Source: Lachnospiraceae bacterium (GTDB taxonomy: Bacteria > Bacillota > Clostridia > Lachnospirales > Lachnospiraceae). Taken from it: a stretch of 7,089 bases of DNA. A model generated the notes under the pieces. The model ran no database searches and was not told the origin of the DNA. It worked only from the letters and a program-made list of their open reading frames with translations. Positions 1 through 6,471 of this stretch are shown here, one piece after another (the first letter of the stretch is position 1; each line of letters starts with the position of its first letter). The stretch covers positions 1 to 7,089 of the forward strand of contig JAFTXF010000128.1 of assembly GCA_017461685.1 (NCBI GenBank), in the 5' to 3' direction. The position numbers and the translations under genes were made by a program.

Positions 1-803
1 ATCACGCTGGCTACCTCTAACATATAAATAAACGCTACAATCGGAATGAACAGCTGCAGTCCTGTCATATATGCACAGCCGGCCACAAAACCGCCAAGGG
101 CCAAAGAACCGGTATCTCCCATAAATACACTGGCAGGATATACATTAAACATCAGAAAGCCCAGCAAACCGCCGATTACTGCGCAGGCAACAGGCTCGAT
201 TCCGGCATCCATTCCCACACTCACTACAGCAAAAAAGGTGGCAATCATAATCGTAACACTGCTCTCCTGACCATCGATACCATCGGTAAAATTAGAGCCG
301 TTTACCGTACCAATAACAATAAAAAACATCACCGGTATCGTAAAAATCCCTAAATCAACCGCCTTATCCATAAAAGGAATCCGCATCGCCAGGTCCACAT
401 CTGCTATCGCAATCAGATAGTAGGCAAATATGGCCGTGACAATAATCTGGCCAATCATCTTCTGCATAGAAGTAAGTCCCATGGAACGCTTTAACACAAC
501 CTTAATATAGTCATCCAAAAAACCAATCAGACCAAAGCCCAGCGTCAAAAATAACACCGGCACAATATTCGGATACGTTTTGATAAACGGCAGCGTCATA
601 ACGGTTATACTGATCAAAAAGATAATACCGCCCATGGTAGGAGTGCCGTTTTTCTTTAAATGGCTCTGCGGGCCGTCATCTCTTACCGTCTGACCGAATT
701 TTAATTTTCTGAGATACGGAATAATCACAGGCCCCAATACAATCGTAATAAAAAAGGCTCCTACTATCGGTAACACAACCGGTGTTAATAATTCACGAAA
801 CAT
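1..803 (-). CDS. mraY: Phospho-N-acetylmuramoyl-pentapeptide transferase MraY (3' end beyond the window)
   Basis: MraY is an integral membrane enzyme that transfers phospho-MurNAc-pentapeptide from the UDP precursor to undecaprenyl phosphate, giving lipid I. About 267 codons are visible with no stop; family members usually have about 320 residues, so the C-terminus, including the expected histidine-rich loop, is missing. Family hallmarks seen: KFGQxxRDDGPQSHxxKxGTPTMGG near residues 35-59, the catalytic pair in GFLDDYIK (about 94-101), NFTDGIDG (171-178) and PASVFMGDTGSLALGG (223-238), whose MGD Asp is the third catalytic acid. Hydrophobic stretches run throughout. The start ATG at 801-803 has an AGGAG site seven bases upstream. 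Two oddities: DGIDG is followed by Gln-Glu (residues 179-180) where the family normally has Leu plus a small residue, and the Lys or Gln often found before VFMGD is Ser. The gene lies 313 bp downstream of the second PBP. Identity is very secure; activity cannot be judged from the fragment. Confidence 0.96.
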   Translation of the reverse strand, partial: MFRELLTPVVLPIVGAFFITIVLGPVIIPYLRKLKFGQTVRDDGPQSHLKKNGTPTMGGIIFLISITVMTLPFIKTYPNIVPVLFLTLGFGLIGFLDDYIKVVLKRSMGLTSMQKMIGQIIVTAIFAYYLIAIADVDLAMRIPFMDKAVDLGIFTIPVMFFIVIGTVNGSNFTDGIDGQESSVTIMIATFFAVVSVGMDAGIEPVACAVIGGLLGFLMFNVYPASVFMGDTGSLALGGFVAGCAYMTGLQLFIPIVAFIYMLEVASV

Positions 804-810
804 AATATGT

Positions 811-816
811 CTCCTC
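811..816 (-). promoter_or_regulatory. Ribosome binding site of mraY
   Basis: The minus strand reads AGGAG followed by seven bases and then the mraY ATG at 801-803. This supports the start of mraY. It also shows that the gene has its own initiation signal after the long repeat-containing leader, rather than depending on translational coupling to the distant PBP gene. Confidence 0.8.
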
Positions 817-834
817 TCTTGTCATCTCTAGGTG

Positions 835-920
835 TTCTGTATCCAACATGAACTCCGTTCATGTTGAAAATTCGCCGCTCCTCAAATATGCAAGCATATT
901 TTCATCGCTTGCGCTCATTT
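835..920 (-). repeat. 86-bp direct repeat, copy 1 (mraY-proximal)
   Basis: This block matches 1032-1117 at 85 of 86 positions; the only difference is t842 against c1039. It carries two perfect hairpins: a 10-bp stem with a three-base loop at 844-866 (CAACATGAAC / GTTCATGTTG), and an 8-bp stem with a two-base loop at 884-901 (AAATATGC / GCATATTT). No run of T follows either hairpin on the minus strand, so they do not look like intrinsic terminators. The copy ends about 30 bases before the mraY start and leaves its ribosome binding site free. It looks like a dispersed intergenic repeat family, but only a genome-wide search could show that. Confidence 0.9.
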
Positions 921-1031
921 ATATGCAAGAATGCCCCAGCATTCTTGCTGCGCCGATGTGCGGCTGCCCGGCAGCCTTCCTCAGCACATCGTGTGCATCC
1001 ATCCGGAGGGTATAATTAAATACAGAACCCA
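921..1031 (-). repeat. Structured spacer between the two 86-bp repeats
   Basis: This 111-bp non-coding segment is dense in inverted repeats. There is a perfect 10-bp stem with a four-base loop at 925-948 (GCAAGAATGC / GCATTCTTGC). An 8-bp stem pairs 954-961 with 984-991 (CGATGTGC / GCACATCG) and encloses a second hairpin at 962-976 (GGCTGC / GCAGCC). A 5-bp alternative hairpin at 984-996 (GCACA / TGTGC) would compete with the outer stem. A 7-bp stem (TACAGAA / TTCTGTA) spans 1021-1038, ending just inside repeat copy 2. With the flanking repeats it forms one strongly folded block that would be transcribed in the mRNA ahead of mraY. No product or known RNA family is recognised. Confidence 0.7.
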
Positions 1032-1117
1032 TTCTGTACCCAACATGAACTCCGTTCATGTTGAAAATTCGCCGCTCCTCAAATATGCAAGCATATTTTC
1101 ATCGCTTGCGCTCATTT
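1032..1117 (-). repeat. 86-bp direct repeat, copy 2 (PBP-proximal)
   Basis: This is the second copy of the 835-920 block, 197 bp away, with the same two hairpins at 1041-1063 and 1081-1098. Its boundary meets the PBP gene exactly: the last repeat base, 1117, is also the last base of that gene's TAA stop codon. A 13-bp inverted repeat (1008-1020 with 1116-1128) brackets the copy, and its right arm lies in the final codons of the PBP gene. The near-identity of the copies implies recent duplication or homogenisation between them. Confidence 0.9.
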
Positions 1118-2835
1118 TAATTATACCCCTTTTCTTCTAAATAGGGAAGAATATTTTCAAAAAGTTGACGAACAATCGGCGCAGCAATCTGTCCGCCGTA
1201 ATATACCCCTTTGGGGTGCGTAATAATGGCCAGTGCAATAACCTGTGGGTCGTCTGCCGGAGCAAAGCCGATAAAAGAAGCAATGTACTTGCCATTACCT
1301 CGCGGAAGAGTCTGGCTGGTAGCCGTTTTGCCGCCCACAAGATAGCCTTCTACCTGCCCGTTTTTACCGCCGCCCTCGCTGACTACACTTTCCAGAATTT
1401 CACGCATAGTGGCAGAGGTTTCTCCACTGACAATATCCTCCGTAACAGGATATTCAAAAACGGTGATTCCGTCACTTCCTTCTGACTGAATGGCCAGATG
1501 AGGGGTAATGCGGTTTCCTCCGTTTATAATAGAGGACACCGTGGTGAGCAGCTGAATCGGTGTAATCTGAAAGGACTGCCCGAAGGACATGGTTGCCAGC
1601 TCCACCGGCCCCATATTTTCCATCTTATGTACAATCGTTCTGCTCTCTCCCGGCAAATCAATGCCGGTTTTGGTAGTCAGACCGAATCTCTCAAAATAAG
1701 AGTAGTATTTCTCTACCCCAAGCCGCATACCCACCGTGATAAACACCGGGTTACAACTGTTTTGGGTGCCCTGTACAAAGGTTTCCGAGCCGTGCCCTGT
1801 GGTTTTGTGACAGCGGATTCTTCTGTCCTCCACCATAATAAATCCCGGACAACTGAAGGTATCCTCCGGTGTTACCACACCTTCCTCTAACCCCGCTGCT
1901 GCGGTAATAATCTTAAATGTAGAGCCGGGCTCGTAGGTATCATTGATACAGCCGTTACGCCACATCTGATTTAAATTATCCTGGGTATTACCCCCGGTCA
2001 ACTTCGTGCTCCACACATCTGTCAGTTCATAAGGATTATTTAAATCAAATTCCGGCCAGTTCACACAAGCATATATTTCCCCATTATTGGGATTCATAAC
2101 CAAAATCATGACATTGTCGGCTTCTTTTGTTTCATAAGCTTGACTGGCTAACTGCATGGCATAATTTTGTATGTTTAAATCCAGGCTGATAGTCAGGTCT
2201 TCCCCTGCTATCGGTTCTTCCCTTCGCTCCCCTTCTTTCTGAAGTTCGATGCCCTTGGCATCGGTGACTGTCAGTATCTTTCCCGGTGTGCCGGACAGAT
2301 ATTCCTCATAAATAACCTCCAGCCCGATAATTCCCTGATTGTCACTTCCGGTGAAGCCTAAAACCTTGCTGGCAAGCATGCCGTAAGGATAATACCTTTT
2401 ATAATCCTCGTCCACCTTCACACCCGGCATATCATAGGCCCGAATCCGGTCACCCACCTCTTTATCAACGTTACTTTTGATACGTTCTCTGGCGGAATAG
2501 GTTTCTACGCGCTTTCGCACATATTCCTCTGTCAGCCCCAGTTCTTCACAAAGCATACTGATGACTGCCTCTCTGTCCTCCATCTGGGAGTAAATAACAG
2601 AAACGGTACAAACTGTCTTATTGTCTGCAAGGGCAATACCGTTCCTGTCCAAAATACGCCCTCTGGCAGCCTTAATATCACGCTCTCTCTCGTGAAGCTC
2701 CTGAGCCATCTGGGCATAATAATCACTTTTTGCCACCATGAGATAAACCAGCCTGCCAAACAATGCGATCAGCAAAAGCAGACTGCCAATTCCCAGAAAC
2801 AGTATTTTCTTTTTTTGATAAATCCTCACAAACAT
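1117..2835 (-). CDS. Class B penicillin-binding protein (FtsI/SpoVD-type transpeptidase) with KTA third motif
   Basis: This is a membrane-anchored D,D-transpeptidase that would cross-link peptidoglycan outside the membrane. From the ATG at 2835 it has 572 residues: a short cytoplasmic tail, one membrane helix (about 11-34), the PBP dimerisation domain beginning at RGRILDRNG (about 58-66), and a transpeptidase domain from about 240 to the end. Active-site motifs are STFK (Ser305, Lys308) and SCN (Ser360 to Asn362). The third motif reads KTAT (Lys503-Thr504-Ala505), where KTGT or KTGS is usual. There are no PASTA repeats. A longer reading from a TTG at 2847 adds four residues but has no good ribosome binding site; the ATG has only a weak GGGG six bases upstream. 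It is a paralogue of the PBP just upstream, which keeps KTG. One of the pair may be the vegetative septal enzyme and the other SpoVD-like, but the sequence does not decide which. Confidence 0.93.
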   Translation of the reverse strand: MFVRIYQKKKILFLGIGSLLLLIALFGRLVYLMVAKSDYYAQMAQELHERERDIKAARGRILDRNGIALADNKTVCTVSVIYSQMEDREAVISMLCEELGLTEEYVRKRVETYSARERIKSNVDKEVGDRIRAYDMPGVKVDEDYKRYYPYGMLASKVLGFTGSDNQGIIGLEVIYEEYLSGTPGKILTVTDAKGIELQKEGERREEPIAGEDLTISLDLNIQNYAMQLASQAYETKEADNVMILVMNPNNGEIYACVNWPEFDLNNPYELTDVWSTKLTGGNTQDNLNQMWRNGCINDTYEPGSTFKIITAAAGLEEGVVTPEDTFSCPGFIMVEDRRIRCHKTTGHGSETFVQGTQNSCNPVFITVGMRLGVEKYYSYFERFGLTTKTGIDLPGESRTIVHKMENMGPVELATMSFGQSFQITPIQLLTTVSSIINGGNRITPHLAIQSEGSDGITVFEYPVTEDIVSGETSATMREILESVVSEGGGKNGQVEGYLVGGKTATSQTLPRGNGKYIASFIGFAPADDPQVIALAIITHPKGVYYGGQIAAPIVRQLFENILPYLEEKGYN

Positions 2836-2895
2836 AGAAAACCCCAAGGAAGGTATTGCTATAATTTATTACACTTCCCATGAGGTTATTCCATT

Positions 2896-4989
2896 TTAAT
2901 TTTCTGAAGCCTGTGCAGCCTCTTCATCTCGTTTATTCTGATAATCCTCGATAACGGCATTTTGTCTGTCTGTAATAGCCTGCTGCTCTTCCTCCGTCAG
3001 CTCTTCTGTCATGAAAATATTCATATAAGGCAATACTTCTGAAAGAATATCTCTTGCAATCCAGCAGGCATACTTTGTTGATAAGGATTGGTCCTCTACA
3101 TTCGGCCTGTCCATAACTACATAAATAAGTACCTGCGGGTCGTCTGCCGGAGCATAGCCCATAAAGGATACGACATAGTCACCGTTACCTCGCGGTAAAG
3201 TCTCAGAGGTACCTGTTTTGCCGCCGATCGCATATCCTGCCGGTCTTGCCTTCTCACCGGTACCATCTACAACAGTAGCATTACAGTACTGCACGATTTT
3301 AGCGCTGGTTTCTGCAGACACCGTCTGCTTAATCAAAAGAGGTTCTATATTCTGAACCACATTGCCGTTTTCGTCCAAAATCTGACGCACCATCTGAGGC
3401 TGATATAAGTACCCACCGTTTACCAAAGAAGCAAAGCTGGCAGCCATTTGCGTCATTGTCACCTGAAAGCCCTGCCCGAAAGAACTGGTAGCAAGCTCCG
3501 TTACACCCATCGTATCAATGGTATGAATCAGACTGGCGGTTCTTGCCTCACCGGTCAGGTCAATATTACTTTTCAAACCAAAACCGAAGCTATTCTGGTA
3601 TTTGGCAAAATCCTCTGCACCCAGGCGCTCGGACATATACATCATGGCTACGTTACAGGATTCCTGAATAGAATAAGATAATCCTACTGTACCGTGTCCG
3701 GAAGTTTCATGACAGCTAATGTCATGTCCTCCTACATATAAAGAACCGTTACATACCCAGGAGTCATTCTCGCTGACAACCCCTTCCTCCAGGCACATGG
3801 CCACGGTGAAAGGCTTTGCAACAGATCCCGGTTCATAAGTATCTGACAGACAGAAATTTCTCCAAATCTGATTTAATTCATAAGAATATTGGGAAATCGC
3901 ATTGCTCTTTTCCTCTTCTGTTGCATTCTCTGCAATCACTTCCCCTGTACCGGCATTTACCATAATTTCCTTCATGGCATCGATGGTATCCTGCGTATAG
4001 TATAATGACAAGTCATACGGATTAGAACTGTCATAACGTTCATTGGTTGCCATGGAGAGAACGCTTCCGTCCTTGACATTCATCATAATGACACCGATAT
4101 TTTCTGCACCGGCACCGGTTCTGTAATTATCCCGCAATTCCTCATTGTACTTGTCAATCACCTTTTCCACCACAGTCTGAATATTTAAATCCAGTGTGCT
4201 GACAATCGTATGACCGTTATCTGCAGGCTTGATGGTACGTTTTAATTCACTATCAGCATTCAAATAACCGTACTCACGGCCTGTAGTACCGTTTAAAACA
4301 TCATTATAGTACTCCTCCAGGCCAAACTGACCTGCATTGTCCTTGCCGGTGAACCCTAACACATCACTGGCAAGCGTCTTATACGGATACTTGCGTAAAT
4401 ACTCCTCTTCGAACCAGATTCCCTTTATATGTGCGCCTGTATTTTTGACTCCGGCAGCCTTTGCAGCTTCCTCGGCCAGCTTTTCCTGCTCCTCTACATA
4501 AGCCTCATAGGCTGCCTTTTCATCATAGCTTACCTGCAAAGCCGCCTTGTAATACTGGGAATTCGGCTTTTCTGCCACATAGGCTTTAATAGCCTCAATA
4601 TCTACATCAAAGCATAAATCCAGTGCATTTAAAGTAGGATTATAATTAGCTTCGTCATCCAGCATAACTTTGGTGTCCAAAATAACATTGTATACTTTTT
4701 CACTGTATGCCATGGTACTGCCGTTACGGTCCAAGATAGAACCACGCTTATAGGGCAATGTGGTAGAATCATATTTCTGCTGGGATAATACCTGCTTTTT
4801 GTATTTTTCTTCACTGGTACTGGTTATATATATCAGCCTGCCCATCAGTCCCAGAACTGCTGCTATCACTATAAAGCAAAAAACTACCAGCTTTACGCGC
4901 ATATATGGTCGAAATCTGGTAGTATTTTTCTTTTTGGCAGGTCTTTGAGGGTTACGGCTGTTCTGTCCTGTGTTTTGGCCTTTTACCAT
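2896..4989 (-). CDS. Class B penicillin-binding protein (FtsI/SpoVD-type transpeptidase)
   Basis: This is the first of two tandem class B PBPs, a predicted septal peptidoglycan transpeptidase. The 697-residue protein has a basic cytoplasmic tail (1-32), one membrane helix (about 33-55), the dimerisation domain starting at KRGSILDRNG (81-90), and a transpeptidase domain from about 295. Catalytic motifs are complete: SVAK (Ser389, Lys392), SCN (Ser444 to Asn446) and KTGT (Lys591-Thr-Gly593). The N-terminal domain carries an Ala/Glu/Lys-rich, probably helical stretch (about 152-180). After the fold a charged, Glu/Gln-rich tail (about 656-697) takes the place of PASTA domains. The ATG at 4989 is preferred because GGAGGA sits five bases upstream; the longer TTG start at 5001 would place that site inside the coding sequence. 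It begins 20 bp after the ftsL-like gene and ends 60 bp before the second PBP, consistent with an operon. Confidence 0.95.
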   Translation of the reverse strand: MVKGQNTGQNSRNPQRPAKKKNTTRFRPYMRVKLVVFCFIVIAAVLGLMGRLIYITSTSEEKYKKQVLSQQKYDSTTLPYKRGSILDRNGSTMAYSEKVYNVILDTKVMLDDEANYNPTLNALDLCFDVDIEAIKAYVAEKPNSQYYKAALQVSYDEKAAYEAYVEEQEKLAEEAAKAAGVKNTGAHIKGIWFEEEYLRKYPYKTLASDVLGFTGKDNAGQFGLEEYYNDVLNGTTGREYGYLNADSELKRTIKPADNGHTIVSTLDLNIQTVVEKVIDKYNEELRDNYRTGAGAENIGVIMMNVKDGSVLSMATNERYDSSNPYDLSLYYTQDTIDAMKEIMVNAGTGEVIAENATEEEKSNAISQYSYELNQIWRNFCLSDTYEPGSVAKPFTVAMCLEEGVVSENDSWVCNGSLYVGGHDISCHETSGHGTVGLSYSIQESCNVAMMYMSERLGAEDFAKYQNSFGFGLKSNIDLTGEARTASLIHTIDTMGVTELATSSFGQGFQVTMTQMAASFASLVNGGYLYQPQMVRQILDENGNVVQNIEPLLIKQTVSAETSAKIVQYCNATVVDGTGEKARPAGYAIGGKTGTSETLPRGNGDYVVSFMGYAPADDPQVLIYVVMDRPNVEDQSLSTKYACWIARDILSEVLPYMNIFMTEELTEEEQQAITDRQNAVIEDYQNKRDEEAAQASEN

Positions 4990-4993
4990 AAAA

Positions 4994-4999
4994 TCCTCC
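4994..4999 (-). promoter_or_regulatory. Ribosome binding site deciding the start of the first PBP
   Basis: The minus strand reads GGAGGA, five bases before the ATG at 4987-4989. It overlaps the first codons of the longer TTG-initiated reading, so it argues for the ATG and a 697-residue product. Confidence 0.85.
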
Positions 5000-5009
5000 A
5001 AATTCCTTA

Positions 5010-5513
5010 TTAGTCCCCGACTACGCGGCTCTGCTCCACATAATCATCAATTTGTGAATCGTATGTAATAATCTGGTCCTCGGAAGCATATACCATACCA
5101 AGGTCCATAATTGCTATCTCGCGTACCTTTTCCAGGTCAACGCTGCTCATAATACGACCGTAATACTCATCATTTTCAGCTTTTAAATTATTCACCTGAC
5201 TTTCTAAGCTTGCGATGCTGTTAGAAAGTACGGAAATCTCTGAACTTAAGCTGATATACTGAATCATCATGGCACCGATGGCCACAAATGCTGCTAATGT
5301 CAATATTAATACAGGCACATTTACAGGGCTCGGCTTTGCCTTTACCTTTTGTTTTGTAGCTGTATCCGGCTGGACACGTCTGTCCTCGTTTTTGCCTGTT
5401 CTCTTCTGTGGAATTGTCTCATATTTTGGAGCAGCGCTGCCGTATAAATACGTAACCTTCTGATTGCTGCGGTTATAAGTTTGTGATGCAGTTACTCTTC
5501 TCTGAGTGGCCAT
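5010..5513 (-). CDS. ftsL: FtsL/DivIC-type cell division protein (septum formation initiator family)
   Basis: This is a predicted bitopic divisome protein; members of the family act as scaffolds with DivIB/FtsQ and help recruit or activate FtsW and the septal PBP. The 167-residue product has a polar, basic cytoplasmic tail (1-63), one membrane helix (about 64-86), a coiled-coil-like segment with spaced hydrophobics and many Asn, Glu and Ser (about 87-118), and a C-terminal region reading VREIAIMDLGMVYASEDQII, close to the usual pattern after the coil in FtsL/DivIC proteins. The ATG at 5513 has AAGGAGGT seven bases upstream; the longer TTG start at 5540 would overlap the end of rsmH and enclose that site. 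The position between rsmH and the PBP genes is the usual ftsL place. Sequence in this family diverges quickly, so the name rests mainly on topology and context. The cytoplasmic tail is rather long. Confidence 0.88.
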   Translation of the reverse strand: MATQRRVTASQTYNRSNQKVTYLYGSAAPKYETIPQKRTGKNEDRRVQPDTATKQKVKAKPSPVNVPVLILTLAAFVAIGAMMIQYISLSSEISVLSNSIASLESQVNNLKAENDEYYGRIMSSVDLEKVREIAIMDLGMVYASEDQIITYDSQIDDYVEQSRVVGD

Positions 5514-5520
5514 ACCTATT

Positions 5521-5528
5521 ACCTCCTT
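5521..5528 (-). promoter_or_regulatory. Ribosome binding site of the ftsL-like gene, overlapping the rsmH stop
   Basis: AAGGAGGT on the minus strand lies seven bases before the ATG at 5511-5513, and its first two bases are part of the rsmH TAA stop (5527-5529). This fixes the start and suggests translational coupling with rsmH. Confidence 0.85.
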
Positions 5529-6459
5529 ATGAGCGTTCAAACACTCTCAGTTTGGCGCTCTTACTTCTTGAATTTTCTTCTAATTCCGCGTCACTCGGTA
5601 AGATTGGTTTCTTACTGATGACACGTCCCTTGGACACCTGTCCGCATGTACAAACCGGAAAGCTCGGCGGACAAATACACGGATTTTCTGCCTTTTTAAA
5701 GGCACTTTTTACGATGCGGTCCTCTAAGGAATGGAAGGTAATAATACACAACCTGCCGCCCGGATTTAACATATCTATGAATCCGTCTAAGGACTCTCTT
5801 AGTACATCTAATTCGTGATTACACTCGATGCGGATTGCCTGAAAGGTCTTCTTGGACGGATGACCGTTCATACGCATCTTTGCCGGAATTGCTGCTTTGA
5901 TAATCTCATTTAACTGCCCGGTAGTTTCAATCGGTGCCTCTAACCTTGCCTTCACGATATGCTTGGCAATATTCTTGGCGAACTGATCTTCCCCGTAATC
6001 TCTGATAATGCGAAACAGCTCCATCTCCGGATATTCATTGACAATCTCCATAGCAGAAAGAGCCTGTCTGTCATCCATACGCATATCAAGCCGGGTATCA
6101 TATTTGTAGGAAAAGCCTCGCCGAGCGGTATCCAACTGATAGGAAGAAACACCCAAATCCAGCACAATACCGTCTACATGAGTCACGCCGATTTCTGCAA
6201 GACGCTCTCTGGCGTACCGGTAATTGCTTCGAATCACGGTAACCCTGTCTCCAAACGGGGCAAGACGCTTACTAGCGGCTTTAATGGCATCTCCGTCCTG
6301 GTCTATTCCATAAAAGCGGCCCTCCTCGCCTAACCTCTCACATACATGAAAGGCATGTCCTGCTCCACCTAAGGTACCGTCCATATATACCCCTGAAGGC
6401 TTGATATTCAACTGCTCAATCGTCTCCTCCAAAAGCACGGAATAATGCTTAAACTCCAT
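5527..6459 (-). CDS. rsmH: 16S rRNA (cytosine(1402)-N4)-methyltransferase RsmH (MraW)
   Basis: RsmH uses S-adenosylmethionine to methylate N4 of C1402 in the 16S rRNA P-site region, in the cytoplasm. The 310-residue length is typical. Family motifs are all visible: HYSVLLEE near the start, the SAM-binding DGTLGGAGHA (27-36), GIDQDGDAI (51-59), DLGVSSYQLD (101-110), GFSYKYDTRLDMRMD (115-129), HPSKKTFQAIRIECNHEL (200-217), and FHSLEDRIVK (242-251). Near the C-terminus four cysteines in CICPPSFPVCTCG (261-273) could bind a metal, which is an inference from their spacing. The ATG at 6459 has AGGAGT five bases upstream, and the gene starts 12 bp after mraZ, consistent with co-transcription. Nothing suggests truncation. 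Confidence 0.98.
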   Translation of the reverse strand: MEFKHYSVLLEETIEQLNIKPSGVYMDGTLGGAGHAFHVCERLGEEGRFYGIDQDGDAIKAASKRLAPFGDRVTVIRSNYRYARERLAEIGVTHVDGIVLDLGVSSYQLDTARRGFSYKYDTRLDMRMDDRQALSAMEIVNEYPEMELFRIIRDYGEDQFAKNIAKHIVKARLEAPIETTGQLNEIIKAAIPAKMRMNGHPSKKTFQAIRIECNHELDVLRESLDGFIDMLNPGGRLCIITFHSLEDRIVKSAFKKAENPCICPPSFPVCTCGQVSKGRVISKKPILPSDAELEENSRSKSAKLRVFERS

Positions 6460-6471
6460 AACTTACTCCTA

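Noticed and set aside
844..866. Hairpin at the 3' part of the leader as an intrinsic terminator before mraY
   Set aside because: The stem is perfect but no T-run follows on the minus strand, and the same holds for the other hairpins in 804-1116.
835..1117. Repeat-spacer-repeat layout suggestive of a CRISPR remnant
   Set aside because: The repeats are 86 bp and the spacer is 111 bp, there are only two copies, the spacer is itself palindromic, and no cas-like gene is present. These values do not suit CRISPR.
931..1140. 69-codon plus-strand frame through the repeat region
   Set aside because: It crosses hairpins and the PBP 3' end in antisense, has no recognisable domain, and its composition is explained by the repeat itself.
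2836..2895. Possible promoter or hairpin in the gap between the two PBPs
   Set aside because: Only a 5-bp imperfect stem and no convincing -35/-10 pair on the minus strand; the 60-bp gap is compatible with read-through.
5959..6333. 124-codon plus-strand frame inside rsmH
   Set aside because: It is antisense to a complete, well-conserved gene, with no ribosome binding site or family resemblance; the open frame is a shadow of rsmH codon use.
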